From Anomaloglossus baeobatrachus (lineage: Eukaryota; Chordata; Amphibia; Anura; Aromobatidae): a stretch of DNA of 64,000 nt. The DNA is taken from assembly GCF_048569485.1 (NCBI RefSeq), contig NC_134357.1, positions 355,386,709-355,450,708 of the forward strand, in the 5' to 3' direction. The notes beneath the pieces are model-generated. The model was given only the letters and a program-made list of their open reading frames with translations. It did not search any database and was not told where the DNA came from. The stretch's first letter is position 1; the number at the start of each line of letters is the position of its first letter. Of the stretch, positions 31,696 through 42,906 are shown one piece after another. The position numbers and the translations under genes were made by a program.

Positions 31696-32729
31696 GACTA
31701 ATGGACTATTCTATGAGACTTGACTAGTGGAAGGACCTCTGAGAGTGTCAATAGTCCATGGGTTAAGGGGCACAAAGCACTTGCCCTGCCCCAGGCACTG
31801 CAAACTCTAAAACGATATATGCCTCTGCCTTGTGTGATAACTTCTGCTGATGCTACACCCAACCCCCGCCCCAATACATAAATGCTACATAGCTAATATA
31901 GAATCCTGCTAAGCTAATACACAAAGATAAAGATTTACAATCAGTAAAGCAAACAAAAGAGTATTTATGTGTTTTCTCTAGAAATAAAATGTTGACAATG
32001 AACTTAGTATTAAGCCCCAGTGTAGTTCCAAACATAAACAATTAAACAAATACATTGAGCCGTTGTCCGTCTGACTACGTTCATTTTTGCATGTACCGTC
32101 TTGCTTGTCTGAAAGGCTGCCAAACTTATGAGTTTAAGAAGGTGTTTTTCAGACCTGCCTTGTTTTTATATAATAGCGTTGAATTAAATAATTAATAGTT
32201 ACACAGAATTATAGCGTTCAATGACCTTGGGCACTAGAGTTGCTGTTGTGTAATAAACCACTAGATGGCAGTGTTTCTTAAATGGACGGGATCAGCAGAA
32301 TAGCTATACATAAGATGGACAAAGGTATTGGGACAAACTAACTCTGGGCTGACAATCCACATATTATGGGCCCTGATCTCCACTTTTTTCCACAGTGTGG
32401 ATTTGCTGTGGATATTCAAAATTAAAATCAAAGGGATTAAGATAATCTCTATAGTAGATGAAGGCCCATACAAATAATAGCAAGAATGGAAAATGGCCTC
32501 AAGAACCCAGCATTACACAACAATCCATTGATTTTAATTATAATTGTATAATCTTTCATGTTTCCTTCCTTCTGGGAAACTAAACATTTTCTCACAGACT
32601 ACTAAAGATGGATTGTCAATATAGAGAGACAATCTAACAGAATAGGATTGTCCAACGGGAAAACTTCATCTGAGGATTTTCATACAAAATCTAAAATAAT
32701 TTTGGAGTGTTTGGTTTGGCTTTTTATCC
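31696..32729. other. No gene or repeat recognised
   Basis: AT-rich, low-CpG sequence with only short frames. It looks like unique background DNA and is one of the longest stretches here without a recognisable element. Confidence 0.5.
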
Positions 32730-32732
32730 TAA

Positions 32733-34180
32733 AGCGGACTTTACACGCTACGACATCGCTCAAGTGATCTCGTTGGGGTCACGGAATTTGTGACACACAT
32801 CCGGTCGCTTTAGCGATGCCGTTGCGTGTGTCGCGGGCGGAGGAGGGGACGCCGCGCTCTCCCACTGCTCGGGTCCGGCTGCGGCTGCGGCTGCTGCGGC
32901 CTGCTGCTGCTGCTCGGTGGCTCGAGCGATGGGCCGGATCCCGGGGTCTCGAGCGGCGCTCCTCGCCCGTGAGTGAAAAGGGGAATTGGTGTTTTGGGAT
33001 AGTTTATTGTCCGTGACGCCACCCACGGTTGTGGTGATTGTGTGGACACCACCGCTGCTCTGTATGGGGATCCCGGGAGCGGTGACAGGGAGCAGCAAAG
33101 TTGTCAGTTCTCCCCTCCGTGGGTAGGGGGTGGTTGTCCCGGGGCCCAGTGATGGGGTGGGTGATGCAGGGCTTGGTGGGGTGCAGGGACGAGAGGGCAG
33201 CGCTGTGCCTTGCGGCACTGTGGTACTCACTCAGCCTGAGACGATGACACAGATCTCGGTAAAACACACGGCTGGAAAGACGGTTCCCACGGACGGCTGC
33301 ACTTGCTTTCCCCAGTAGTTGACGGTGACAGTCCCTTTTTCCTGCACCTAAGATGATGATGGTTGCGATGGGTTCCCACCGGTAACCCGCTCCCCGGCTT
33401 GGATATGGGCCGGAGGAGCCGTACTTTGCCCGCAGGCGCTGGCCCTGAGAAACTGGTGCCCTGGCGGTGGCGGTGTCTCTCTGTTACGGTTGGACTGTTG
33501 CCTTCAATCGGGACTTGGTTGTTGGGAGACAGTCGTCCCCTTCACTGACGGATTTGGCAAATTATGGCGACTCCTAGCCTTGCCGGGATCCGAAAGGCCC
33601 CTGCCCTGGTGCTGACTGCTCTTCGTATACCGCTCCAGACCGCCGGGCCACCACCCGTCCGCGGTCCTTCCAGCAACCTCCAAGCAGCCCCCATGCGGAT
33701 AGTCACCGCCGTCTGCTGACCTTGCTGTCTCTCAGTCCGGGGCACACACCCGGACCAGCTTCAGGCTTTCTTAACTGTCACTTTTACTTCTTCACTCAAG
33801 CTCCACTCCTTTGCTCCTCTACCACTTCCCTAGCTTGACTCCACTCTAGCCCTCAGCTAGACTTCAACTTCCCCTCCTTCCACTTCCTCCTCCAAACTCT
33901 ATCTGCCTGGTTCTCCCGCCTCCAGGGCTGTGTACTCCTCGGTGGGCGGAGCCAACCGCCTGGCCCACCCCCTGATGTGGACATCAGCCCCTGGAGGAAG
34001 GCAACAAGGATTTTAGGTTAGCCTAGGTGTTCCTAACTGGGGTGTAGGGTGTGGTGGTGTTATGACCTGTGACCCCTGGCTTGCCCAGGGCGTCACACGT
34101 GGGACACCCATGAGCGATTTTGCATCGTCGCAAAAACGTGCTAAATCGCTCATTGGTGACATGGGGTGATTTTTTTCTTA
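32733..34180. mobile_element. Family M MITE split by a solo LTR, right end unclear
   Basis: TAA precedes AGCGGACTTTACACGC. The left part (32733-32828) matches 2700-2795 closely. It resumes after the LTR at about 34102 with ACACCCATGAGCGATTTT, matching the order at about 2795-2815. The right terminus is degraded. Confidence 0.65.
32829..34097. mobile_element. Solo LTR fossil (family C) with CGTG duplication
   Basis: TGTCGCGGGC...GGCGTCACA, flanked by CGTG at 32825-32828 and 34098-34101. 1269 bp. Shared family words: GGTGGCTCGAGCG, CGTGACGCCACCCACGG, CTCCCCTCCGTGGGTAGG. No internal part; a solo LTR left by recombination is the usual origin. Inserted in a MITE and therefore younger than it. Confidence 0.85.
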
Positions 34181-34265
34181 GAAAGTCACAGCTGGATTTG
34201 CTTCTATATTGGCCCTCACTTTGAGATAATGTCTCAACCACTTGGAACAATCATTCAGTCTCTTA

Positions 34266-34786
34266 AGGCTGTATTACACGCAGCGACATCGCTGATGAAA
34301 GCATCCGCCCCCGTCGATTGTGCGTCACGGGCAAATCCCTGCCCATGGCGCACAACATCACTAGGACCCATCACACGTACTTATCTGCCTAGTGACGTCG
34401 CTGTGGCCGGCGAACCACCTCCTTTCTAAGGAGGCGGTTTGTGCGGCGTCACAGCGACGTCACACGGCAGCCGTCCAATAGAAGCGGAGAGGTGGAGAGC
34501 AACCGAAAGAAAGTGACGCCCACCTCGTTGCCGGAGGACGCAGGTACGGTGTTGTTCCATGTGTGCTGCCTCAGGAACGATCAACAACCTGCGTCCTGCA
34601 ACAGCCACGTAATTTGGAATTAGAACAACGTGTCAACGATGAACAATTAGGTGAGTAATTTTGATAGTTAGCGGTCGTTCGTACGTTTCACACGCAATGA
34701 CATCACTAACGAGGCTGGATGTGTGTCACGAATTCTGTGACCCCAACGACATCTCGTTAGCTATGTCATTGTGTGTAAAAGCCCCT
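34266..34786. mobile_element. Family M MITE with TTA duplication
   Basis: TTA on both sides (34263-34265 and 34787-34789). Ends AGGCTGTATTACACGC and inverted AGGGGCTTTTACACAC. 521 bp, non-coding. Confidence 0.82.
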
Positions 34787-34899
34787 TTAGGCTGCTCTAG
34801 AGAAAAACTAACTTGTGTGTAAATCCTCAGCATTGTTAGATTTTATGTAGAGCATAATGCACATCTGATCTTTTGTAAAAGTTCAGATAATATGCATGT

Positions 34900-35425
34900 A
34901 AGGTCATGTTCACACGTTGAATTTCTGCAGAGTTTTTTTTGTGTGTTTTTGCAGCAAAAAAAACCTGCAGTATTTTACTGTACCAGCAATGTAAATTTCA
35001 AATCAATGGCATGTCAATTCTTCCAGTGTTTTTGCAGTGTTTTTCAACCATTCAATTTAAAGGGGATGTCCACTACCCCTTCAAATTCCCTTTGTTTGCC
35101 CCAGAAAAATAAATAAGCCTATACTCCCCTTCGGTGTGGCCGCGGTTCCAGCGATGTCTAAAGCCACGTTCCTGGGGCCCATATGACATTGTTATGACAC
35201 GCAAGCCCCGCGACCAATCAGTGCTCGGCGACTGTCTCTTGACATTTGAGTAGGAAGTCAGCGCAGGGGAGTGAGAAACAATTGTCCAAGTAGGGGACAA
35301 AAAACGTATCAAAAACTAACACAAAACTGCAGCAAAAATGTGAGTTTTTTTCATGCAGCATTTTTCCTGTCAACAGACATTTTTGATTAAATAATGTCTG
35401 CAGCAAGTACTTAATGTGTGTAATA
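34900..35425. mobile_element. Probable non-autonomous TIR element
   Basis: The left side has GTTCACACGTTGAATTTCTG then CAG and AAAAAAACCTGCAG; the right side has CTGCAGCAAAAATG and TGTCTGCAGCAAGTACTTAA before ATGTGTGTAAT. This gives weak inverted ends. 35058-35280 looks like another insertion (GGGGATGTCCACTACCCC start). No transposase. Confidence 0.45.
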
Positions 35426-36360
35426 CTCTAAGGATTCAGACAAAATAAATGTAGTGAAGCCATAAATTACAGTGTCAATTTAACCAAAAAAACACAGGAG
35501 GAAACCTGCCACAGTTTGCATTGTGCATGATGGCTCAGTTTAAAAAAGCCCTACCATGAAGATTTTTTTTTTTTTTAATAAACCTGTACTTATTGTGTAG
35601 TGTGTTAATATATTCACCTACCGCCACCTCTCCAGGATACAGCTCCGTTCTGCTCCTCTTCTCAGTTACATCACTGCTCACCAGACTCTCCGGGTCACGC
35701 TGTGCCCTGGAAGTGGCCTATGGAGGGTCAGAACGAGGTTTCATAGACTTAATTTGTAAAAGATACTCAAGTTCAGGCATAAAATGAGTCTGAGGAGCGG
35801 AGACGTCACTGAGAAGAGGATCAGAACAGTGATGGATCCGGTAGAAAGAGGTGGAAGGCTACTACAGTCACACACACACTACACAACATGCATATGCAAG
35901 TGCATCTCAATAAATTAAAATATCATCAAAATGTTAATTTATTTCATTAATTCAATAAATAAAGGGAAACTCATATATTATATAGAGTCATTACACACAT
36001 AGTGATCTATTTCAAGTGTTTATTTCTGTTGATGTTGATGATTATGGCTTACATCCAACGAAAACCCAAAAGTCATTATCTCAGAAAATTAGAATATTAT
36101 ATAAGATCAACTGACAAAATTATTTTCATCTCAGAAATGTTGGCCTACCGAAAAGTCTGTACAGTAAATGCACTCAATACTTGATCGGGGCTCCTTTTGC
36201 GTGGATTACTGCATCAATGCGGCGTGGCATGGAGGCGATCAGCCTGTGGGACTGCTGAGGTCTTATGGAAGCCCAGGTTGCTTTGATAGCAGCCTTCAGC
36301 TCGTCTGCATTGTTGGGTCTGGTGTCTCTCATCTTCCTTTTGACAATACCCTAGCGGTTC

Positions 36361-37578
36361 TGTACCGCCCTGAGAGGGGCTCGGCCGCTCCGCTTGCCGG
36401 GCCGAGCCGCTCGAGGTCCGGGCTCGGGTTGTCGGTGGCTCGAGCGCCTCCGGACCGGGGGCCATGTCGCTCTGTTAAGGGGAGACAGTGGGGTGGTGGG
36501 GTGGGATGAGGTCCGCAGCCAGGGACCGCGTTGTCGTCGGACAGGTCGTGACGCCACCCACGGGTCATGGTGACGGGATGCACCACCACTGCGGCTGGAG
36601 TGATGGGGGCTCCCGGGATCGGTGTTGAAGGCGTAGCCTGGATGTTAGCCCCTCTGTGGGTAGGGGCGGTGTGTCCCAGGGCCCGGCGGGACGGGCAATG
36701 ATGTTGTCGGGCTGCAAGGTGCCGTACTGTGGTGTGGTGTTGTGCCCGGATGGCACTGGTGTACTCACTATTAATTCACACTCGGAGTCACTGGTAAACC
36801 AAAGTTCGGGTATGGTCGGGTCCCGCTGCCGGCTGCTTGTGTCCCTTGTGAGGCTGGTGGTGGCCCCTTTCCCTTGCACCTCTTGTTGTGGTTTTCGGCT
36901 CCCCTGCCTGGGCAGTGGTAGCCCACTCCCCGGCGTTTAGCTGCCGGAAGAGCCCTCGGTTGCCCGCAGGCATTGGCCCGTCAGATGTTTGGCCCTTGGC
37001 GGTGGCTCTCACACGGTATCGGTGGGCTGTTGCCTTCTTTTGGGACTTTGGTTGAGGATGAACTCGTGAGGTCCAGACTGCAATCAGTTAATTTGCCTAT
37101 ACTCCAGTGGCTTCTAAGCTAGGACGGGGTCTGATTACCCGGTTTCTGGTGCTCCGGTAAACGGTTGACTCCCCGGTTCAGGGCCGGCGGGCTCCAACCC
37201 TGGCCCGGTCCCTACGGTTCCGCAGGTTGCTATACCGGTACTCCTGCAGGCGGCCACCACCGTCTGCCTGCCTGACGTTACGGGGATCCCAGGCTCCAAC
37301 CCGGGTCCCTGACAGCTCTGCTCCTCTACACCTCCTGTCACTGTCACACTTTACTCTGTTCTCTCAACTGACTGTTTGTATTTCCTGCCCCAGGACAGTA
37401 GTCTCCGCGGTGGGCGTGCCTTTCCACCTGGCTCCACCCACCTGGTGTGCCCTACTGGCCCTGAGGGAGGCATCAGGTCTCCCTTTCGGGTGACTGGTGT
37501 ATCCTCACAAGGGATGGGGGTGTGTGTGTAATGTGGTAGGTGTTGTTACCTGTGACCCCTGGGGTCCAGGGCATCACA
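36361..37578. mobile_element. Solo LTR fossil (family C) with GTTC duplication
   Basis: TGTACCGCCC...GGCATCACA, flanked by GTTC at 36357-36360 and 37579-37582. 1218 bp. Has the family's CGTGACGCCACCCACGG and TAGCCCCTCTGTGGGTAGG words. Inserted in the third part of a Tc1 transposase. No internal region. Confidence 0.88.
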
Positions 37579-37775
37579 GTTCTCTATGTGGTTTAGGTCA
37601 GGCGAGTTTGCTGGCCAATCAAGCACAGTGATACTGTGGTTATTAAACCAGGTATTGGTACTTTTGGCAGTGTTGACAGGTGCCAAGTCCTGCTGGAAAA
37701 TTAAATTTCCATCTCCAAATAGTTTGTTGGCAGAGGGAAACATGATGTGCTCTAAAATGTAATGTTAGATGGCTG

Positions 37776-38957
37776 TGTCGGGGGCGGGGGCCAGCTTTCC
37801 CCTTTGCAGGGGCTGCTCAGGGAGATCGCGTTTGAATCCGGTGCCTTCTCCTCGGTGGCTCGAGTGGGCCGGACCCGAGGCTCGAGCAGCGCTCCTCGCC
37901 CACGAGTGAAAAAGGGAGGAATTGGACGTTTTGGGATATATAGAGTTCGTGACGCCACCCACGGGTTGTGGTGATGGTGGGCCCCACTGCTGCTGGTGAC
38001 GGGGTTCCCGAGAGCGATGGCGGGGAGCAGCTAGGTGTTGACTCCTCCGTGAGTAGGGGCTGTTGGTCCCGGGGCCCGGTAGGAGGGAGGGTTCCTTAGG
38101 ATGGGTTTTGGCAGGGTGCAGGGTTGCGGTGCGGTGCAGCGCAGCGCGGTGCCGGATGGCACAGGTGTACTCAGTCAGACACAGATAGACAGAGTCTCTG
38201 GTAAACCAAACGGCTGGATGGACAGGGCCCACAGCCAGCTGCGGTGTTCTCCCTGGATGGGTTGATGTTGGCTGTTGTTTCCCTGCACCTGTGTTTTGTA
38301 TCTTGACTCCAATGCCTGGGCACCAGTAGTCCGCTCCCTGGCGTATACGTCCCGGAGGAGCCCGTTTGCCCGCAGACGCTGGCCCTGTGGATCTCTGGCC
38401 CTTGGTGGTGGCGCTTATCCGGAAGGGTTGGGCTATTGCCTTCAATCGGGACTTGGGTGGGAATGAACCCCTGAGGTCCAGACCGCAATCAGTAAATTTG
38501 ACTAAAGGTTGGCTTCGAGCCTAGTCGGGGTCTGAGTACCCTGCCTGGTGCTTGGCTCCAATAGGCTCCCCGGTTCGGTACCGGCAGGCCACCACTCGAC
38601 CCCGGTCCTACGGTTCCGCTGACCTTCACCAACTCCTGCAGACGGCCACCACTGTCTGCCTACCTTGCTGGAAGTGCCTGGGCTCCAACCCAAACACCAA
38701 CAGTTTCCACTCCTCACACTCTACCGTCCACAACTGGACTCTGACTGACTGAACTGTACTGTTGTGTTTTCCCGCCTCCAAGCCTGTGAACTCCTCGGTG
38801 GGCGGGGTCAACCGCCTGGCCCCGCCCCACCTGGTGTGGACATCAACCCTGGAGGGTGGATACAAGGATTTAATGTGTGACTGGTGTGACCTGTCCAGGG
38901 AAGGGGGGGGTGTATGATGTTGTGTCTGTGACTACCTGGCTAGGCAAGGGCGTCACA
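37776..38957. mobile_element. Solo LTR fossil (family C) with GCTG duplication
   Basis: TGTCGGGGGC...GGCGTCACA, flanked by GCTG at 37772-37775 and 38958-38961. 1182 bp. Closest to the copy at 32829 in its first 200 bp (CGAGCAGCGCTCCTCGCCC). It sits only about 200 bp of Tc1 sequence away from the previous solo LTR. Confidence 0.88.
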
Positions 38958-39765
38958 GCTGCGCTGACTTTGGTCTTGATAAAACACAGTGGACCTACAC
39001 CAGCAGATGACATGGCTCTCCAAACCATCACTCACTGAGGAAACTTCGCACTAGACCTCAAGCAGCTTGGATTGTGGCCTCTCCATATTCCTGCAGACTC
39101 TGGGACCTTAATTTCCAAATGAAATGCAAAATTTACTTTCATCTGAAAACAACACCTTGGACCACTGAGCAACAGTCCAGTTATTTTTCTCCTTGGTCCA
39201 GGTAAGACGCTTCTGGTGTTGTCTATTGGTTATGAGTGGCTTGACAAAAGGAATGTGACAGTTGTATCCCATGTCCTGCATACATCTGTGTGTAGTGGCT
39301 CTTGAAGAACTGATTCCAGCAGCAGTCCACTCTTTGTGAATCTCCTCCTAATTTTTGTATGGCCTTTTCTTAACAATCCTATCAAAGCTGTGGTTGTCCC
39401 GCTTGCATATGCACCTTTTTTACCACAATTTTTCCTTCCACTCAACTTTCCATTAATATGCTTGGATACAACACTCTGTGCACAGCCAGCTTCTTTAGCA
39501 ATGACCTTTTGTGGCTTACCCTCCCTGTGGAGTGTGCCAATGACTGCCTTATGGACATCTGCCAAGTCAGCAGTCTTCCCCATGATTGTGTAGTCTACTG
39601 AACCAGACTAAGGGACCATTTTAAACGTTTAGGAAGTCTTTGCAGGTGTTTTGTAGTAATTATTCTAATTTTCTGAGATAATGACTTTTGGTTTACATTG
39701 GCTATAAGCCATAGTCAACATTAACATATATAAAGACTTGAAATAGATCCCTCTGTTTGTAATGA

Positions 39766-40078
39766 AAATCCAGCGGATCACAGGCAGATGAATTAAAAAC
39801 TTTCCTTTATTTTCATCGCTTTAAAATGGATAGACAGCATCCACAAGGCACAGTTCATCCAACGCGTTTCGACATAACGCAGTGTCGTAAGTTTTTATTC
39901 ATGGATATCCATGAATCCAATCCAAGTTTTTAATTCATCTGCCTGTGATCCGCTGGATTATTGTTACTTTGTATCTGCTATTATCCCCTTGTGCCTGGGA
40001 TTTCCGTGCAGGATAAGCTGGTCTACTCCTCAGACTTACACTCCAGAGCGGTGAGCTGGAACATGTTTCTTTTTGCAT
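39766..40078 (-). mobile_element. Penelope-like insertion with 16-bp target duplication, hammerhead-like copy 5
   Basis: CCTCTGTTTGTAATGA occurs at 39750-39765 and again at 40079-40094. The insert starts and partly ends with inverted words (AATCCAGCGGATCACAGGCA and its complement near 39930-39960). Minus-strand motif: GTCGAAACGCGTTGG preceded by a GACA...TGTC stem and CTTACGA, one mismatch from CUGANGA. Long target duplication suits a target-primed retroelement. Non-coding 5'-truncated copy. Confidence 0.65.
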
Positions 40079-40175
40079 CCTCTGTTTGTAATGACTCGTT
40101 TTTCCCTTCTTGTACAGAATTACTGAAATAATTTAATGTTTTGATGATATTCTAATTTATTGAGATGCACCTGTT

Positions 40176-40840
40176 TACACAGATTTATAAAAAAAAATCT
40201 TCATGAGAGGGTTTCATTAACAAATTTAAATTGAAAGGATTAGACTATAAAAGATGTGATTATTCATACAGATAACTTTATTTACCATTCTCTGGAAGTA
40301 AAATGGTCCCTCTGATGACTGATAAAGAACATTTCAACCAACCGTAAGTTGTGATATTGTCAGATCTGATCAAGGAGGTCATCATATTCATACACATCAG
40401 CACATTTTCATGAATCTACATTTCAGCTTTAGAGAAATACATTATTTAGAGGAAGGGTTTATTGGGAAGAGATGGACAAAGCATGGAAAATGCAGATGGA
40501 AGTACAAAGATGTTCCGATCTAATCATGATTTAGCATTTGGTAAAAGAAAAAGGCAAAACCAGTCATGACAGTAAGGAGAGAACTCGACTAAGCTGCTCC
40601 ACGTGTGAAAAAACGATCCGAAATTGGTGATACTGTGGTCATGAATGACCTTCCAAGTAGCTCAGCACTTATGGCTCAAAAGACCACCAGTCCGCTGTAA
40701 GACAAAAAAAATTATGTTAAATACTATTGGTTCTACCTCAAATGTAACAGAAAGTTTTGGGAGGTGTTCAGGAAACCGTATGTGAAATGTTGCCATTTTT
40801 TATACGTTGGATGTCTTTTGTGGCCTTGGATAACATAGCC
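40176..40840. other. Tail of the foldback element, then no gene
   Basis: The first 40 bp complete the element at 35545-40212. The rest is AT-rich with no recognised gene, repeat or RNA. Confidence 0.45.
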
Positions 40841-42325
40841 CCTATTCCAGAAAAGTTGGGACGCTGTGTAAATTGTAAAGAACACATGAAGGCAATTATT
40901 TGGAAACATTTTATTCACAACAGAAGACAGAATCCAGATCAGAATGTAAAAGTCAGCCCTTTTCCATTTCACTTAAAAAAAATAATTTGCATCAAAATTG
41001 ATGGCAGCAATACATTTCAAATAAATTGGGACAGTGTTAATAAAGGGGTGGTAAAGAAAGTGGTAGCAATGATGAACAGCTGGAGGGTCAATTTTCAACT
41101 TAGTCACATGACTATGTATGAAAAGAACATATTAAAGAGGTGCAGAGTCTCTCATAAGAAAAGTTGGTCAGAAGGTCACCAATCTGTGAACGACAGCATC
41201 GAAAAATTGTGGATAATTTAAAAAAATGTTTCCTAATTACAAAATTGCACAGACTTTAAATATCTCACAATCTACAGTGCAAAGTATTATCAAAACAATC
41301 AGAGATTCTGGAGAAATCCCCATGTAAAAGGGACAAGGCCAGTGGTCAATATTGGACGCTCATGATCTGTGGTCCTTCAGGCAATGCCGCAGTGAAGAGA
41401 GACATTATTTGTGGTGCAAATCGCTGCTTGGCTCAGGAATACCTCCGTAAATCATTGTATGTGAACACAGTTCTTTGTGCAATATACAAATGGAAGCTAA
41501 AGCTCTATCATGCAAAGCAGAAGCCATATCCAGAAACTGTCATCTTCTCTAGGCCAAAGCTCCTTTATAAATGATTGAAGCTAAATAGAAAACTGATCTG
41601 TATTCAGATTAATAAAAAATGTAAATTATTTATAAAAACCACAGATGCCATGTACCGCGGACACAAAAGGAGAGGGATCTTCCAGCTTGTTATCAGTGCA
41701 CAGTTAAAAAGCCTGCATCTCTGATGGGATAAGGATGCATTATGACCTATGGCAGCTTACACCTTTTGAAAGGCACCATCAATAGAGGTTGTAAAACAAC
41801 AAAAGCTCCCATCCCAACAATGTCTGTTTCAGGGAAGACCTTGCATATTTCAGCAAGAAAATGGTAAACCACATACTGCATCCATCACAACAACAGCTTC
41901 ACAGCCAAGAGTTTGTGTGATGACCAGGCCACCTCCAGTCCAGACCTTTCATCAACAGAAAATATTTGAAATTCCAAAATCCAGCAAAGACGATCCAGGA
42001 CTGTTTAGCAGCTAGAATCCTACATCAGACAAGAATGACACAATATTCCTATCCCAAAACTCCAGAAATTGGTCTCCTCACTTTCCAGATGTTTACAGGC
42101 TTGTAAAAAGAAGTGTGGAGGCTACGTAAAGGTAAATATGGCTCTGTCCCTCTTTGTTTTACATGTGTTGCTGCCATCAATTTATAAGTAAGTTCATATT
42201 TTTAAATTAAATTCTAATCTGTATTCTATATTCTGTTGTGCATAACACATGGCTACATGAGATTTCCAATGCCTTGCATTCTTGTTTTCTTTACCTTTTA
42301 CACAGCATCTCAACTTTTTGCTAAT
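40841..42325 (+). mobile_element. Decayed DNA transposon with AAAAGTTGGGACGCTGT-type ends
   Basis: Left CCAGAAAAGTTGGGACGCTG and, inverted, right CAAAAAGTTGAGATGCTGTG. About 1.48 kb. Plus-strand fragments look like a transposase: SQSTVQSIIKTI-like near 41265, YLRKSLYVNTVLCAIYKWKL at 41430-41490, and a downstream LAYFSKKM near 41840, where I would expect FQQD. This is a family I recall from fish and frog genomes; superfamily uncertain (Tc1, ISL2EU or Kolobok types). Broken by many stops and shifts; old. Confidence 0.55.
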
Positions 42326-42906
42326 AAGGTCATATAACAACTCCATCAGCACTAGGTTCTATAATACTGGAAGCTTTAGAAAAAAACATGATCTGGGCAC
42401 ATACTACAGCTCCAATGATTGGTCTTGCTGGCCAGGAATCAGAAGATGCTCATTGTAGCCGTTTTTCATTCTGACTTTTAGAAGAAGATCCTGTATCTGG
42501 TAACCTCTTTTTATTAACATTGTTTTTCTGAATAAGACAAATCTCTTTAAAGTAAATCATCATCCTTAAACAACATTTTTGTTTCAGGTATAAAGGAGAA
42601 AGCTATTCTCCTTGTGGAGACTGACACATCATTCCAGCATGCCAGTGGTGAGGAGACTTTAAGCCACAATGCTCCTCTGGGAAATATGATGAGGGACAAC
42701 CATCCCAAAACACCATGTCTTAAAATAGAGGTTCTGATCTGGTATAATTCCTCAGTCATATGACAAGGCTTGTTAAAGGGTCACTTTTGACTTTTAGGAT
42801 TGCTACCTCCAATAAGTGGCACTAGTGTTGGTCTACTTCCTCACTGAAGAAACAATTTGTATGTTTCAGGTAAGAGACATGGTTATTTTGTTCATGTAGT
42901 TTTTAA

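Larger units (their letters stand above)
36174..39583 (-). pseudogene. Tc1 transposase, broken and interrupted
   Basis: The start codon gives MGKTADLADVHKAVIG and a paired DNA-binding domain (KPQKVIAKEAGCAQSVVSKHI) over the first 117 codons (39230-39583). Catalytic-domain pieces follow: VLFSDESKF near 39105 (first D), FQQDLAPVNTAKS and NSPDLNHIE near 37590-37700 (second D and the E), then a C-terminal piece ending PIKY before a stop at 36174-36176. The Tc1 signature D-D-34-E class is therefore recognisable. It is dead: two LTR insertions plus frameshifts and stops, for example after codon 117. Confidence 0.88.
35895..40175 (-). mobile_element. Tc1-like transposon with three nested insertions
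   Basis: TA at both edges. Inverted ends share GTGCATCTCAATAAATTA. On the minus strand a decayed Tc1 transposase is split by two solo LTRs (36361-37578, 37776-38957) and a Penelope-like copy (39766-40078). Subtracting these and their duplications leaves about 1.54 kb, the usual size of a vertebrate Tc1 element, which supports the reading. The flanking GAATATTATATAAGATC and AATTATTTTCATCTCAGAAA tracts are typical Tc1 subterminal DNA. Confidence 0.9.
35545..40212. mobile_element. Old foldback element hosting the Tc1 insertion
   Basis: AAAGCCCTACCATGAAGATT plus a T tract on the left and, inverted, TGAAACCCTCTCATGAAGATT plus a T tract on the right. In between on the left, CGTCACTGAGAAGAGG pairs loosely with CCTCTTCTCAGTTACATCAC. 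The Tc1 element at 35895 lies inside. Non-coding. Confidence 0.6.
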
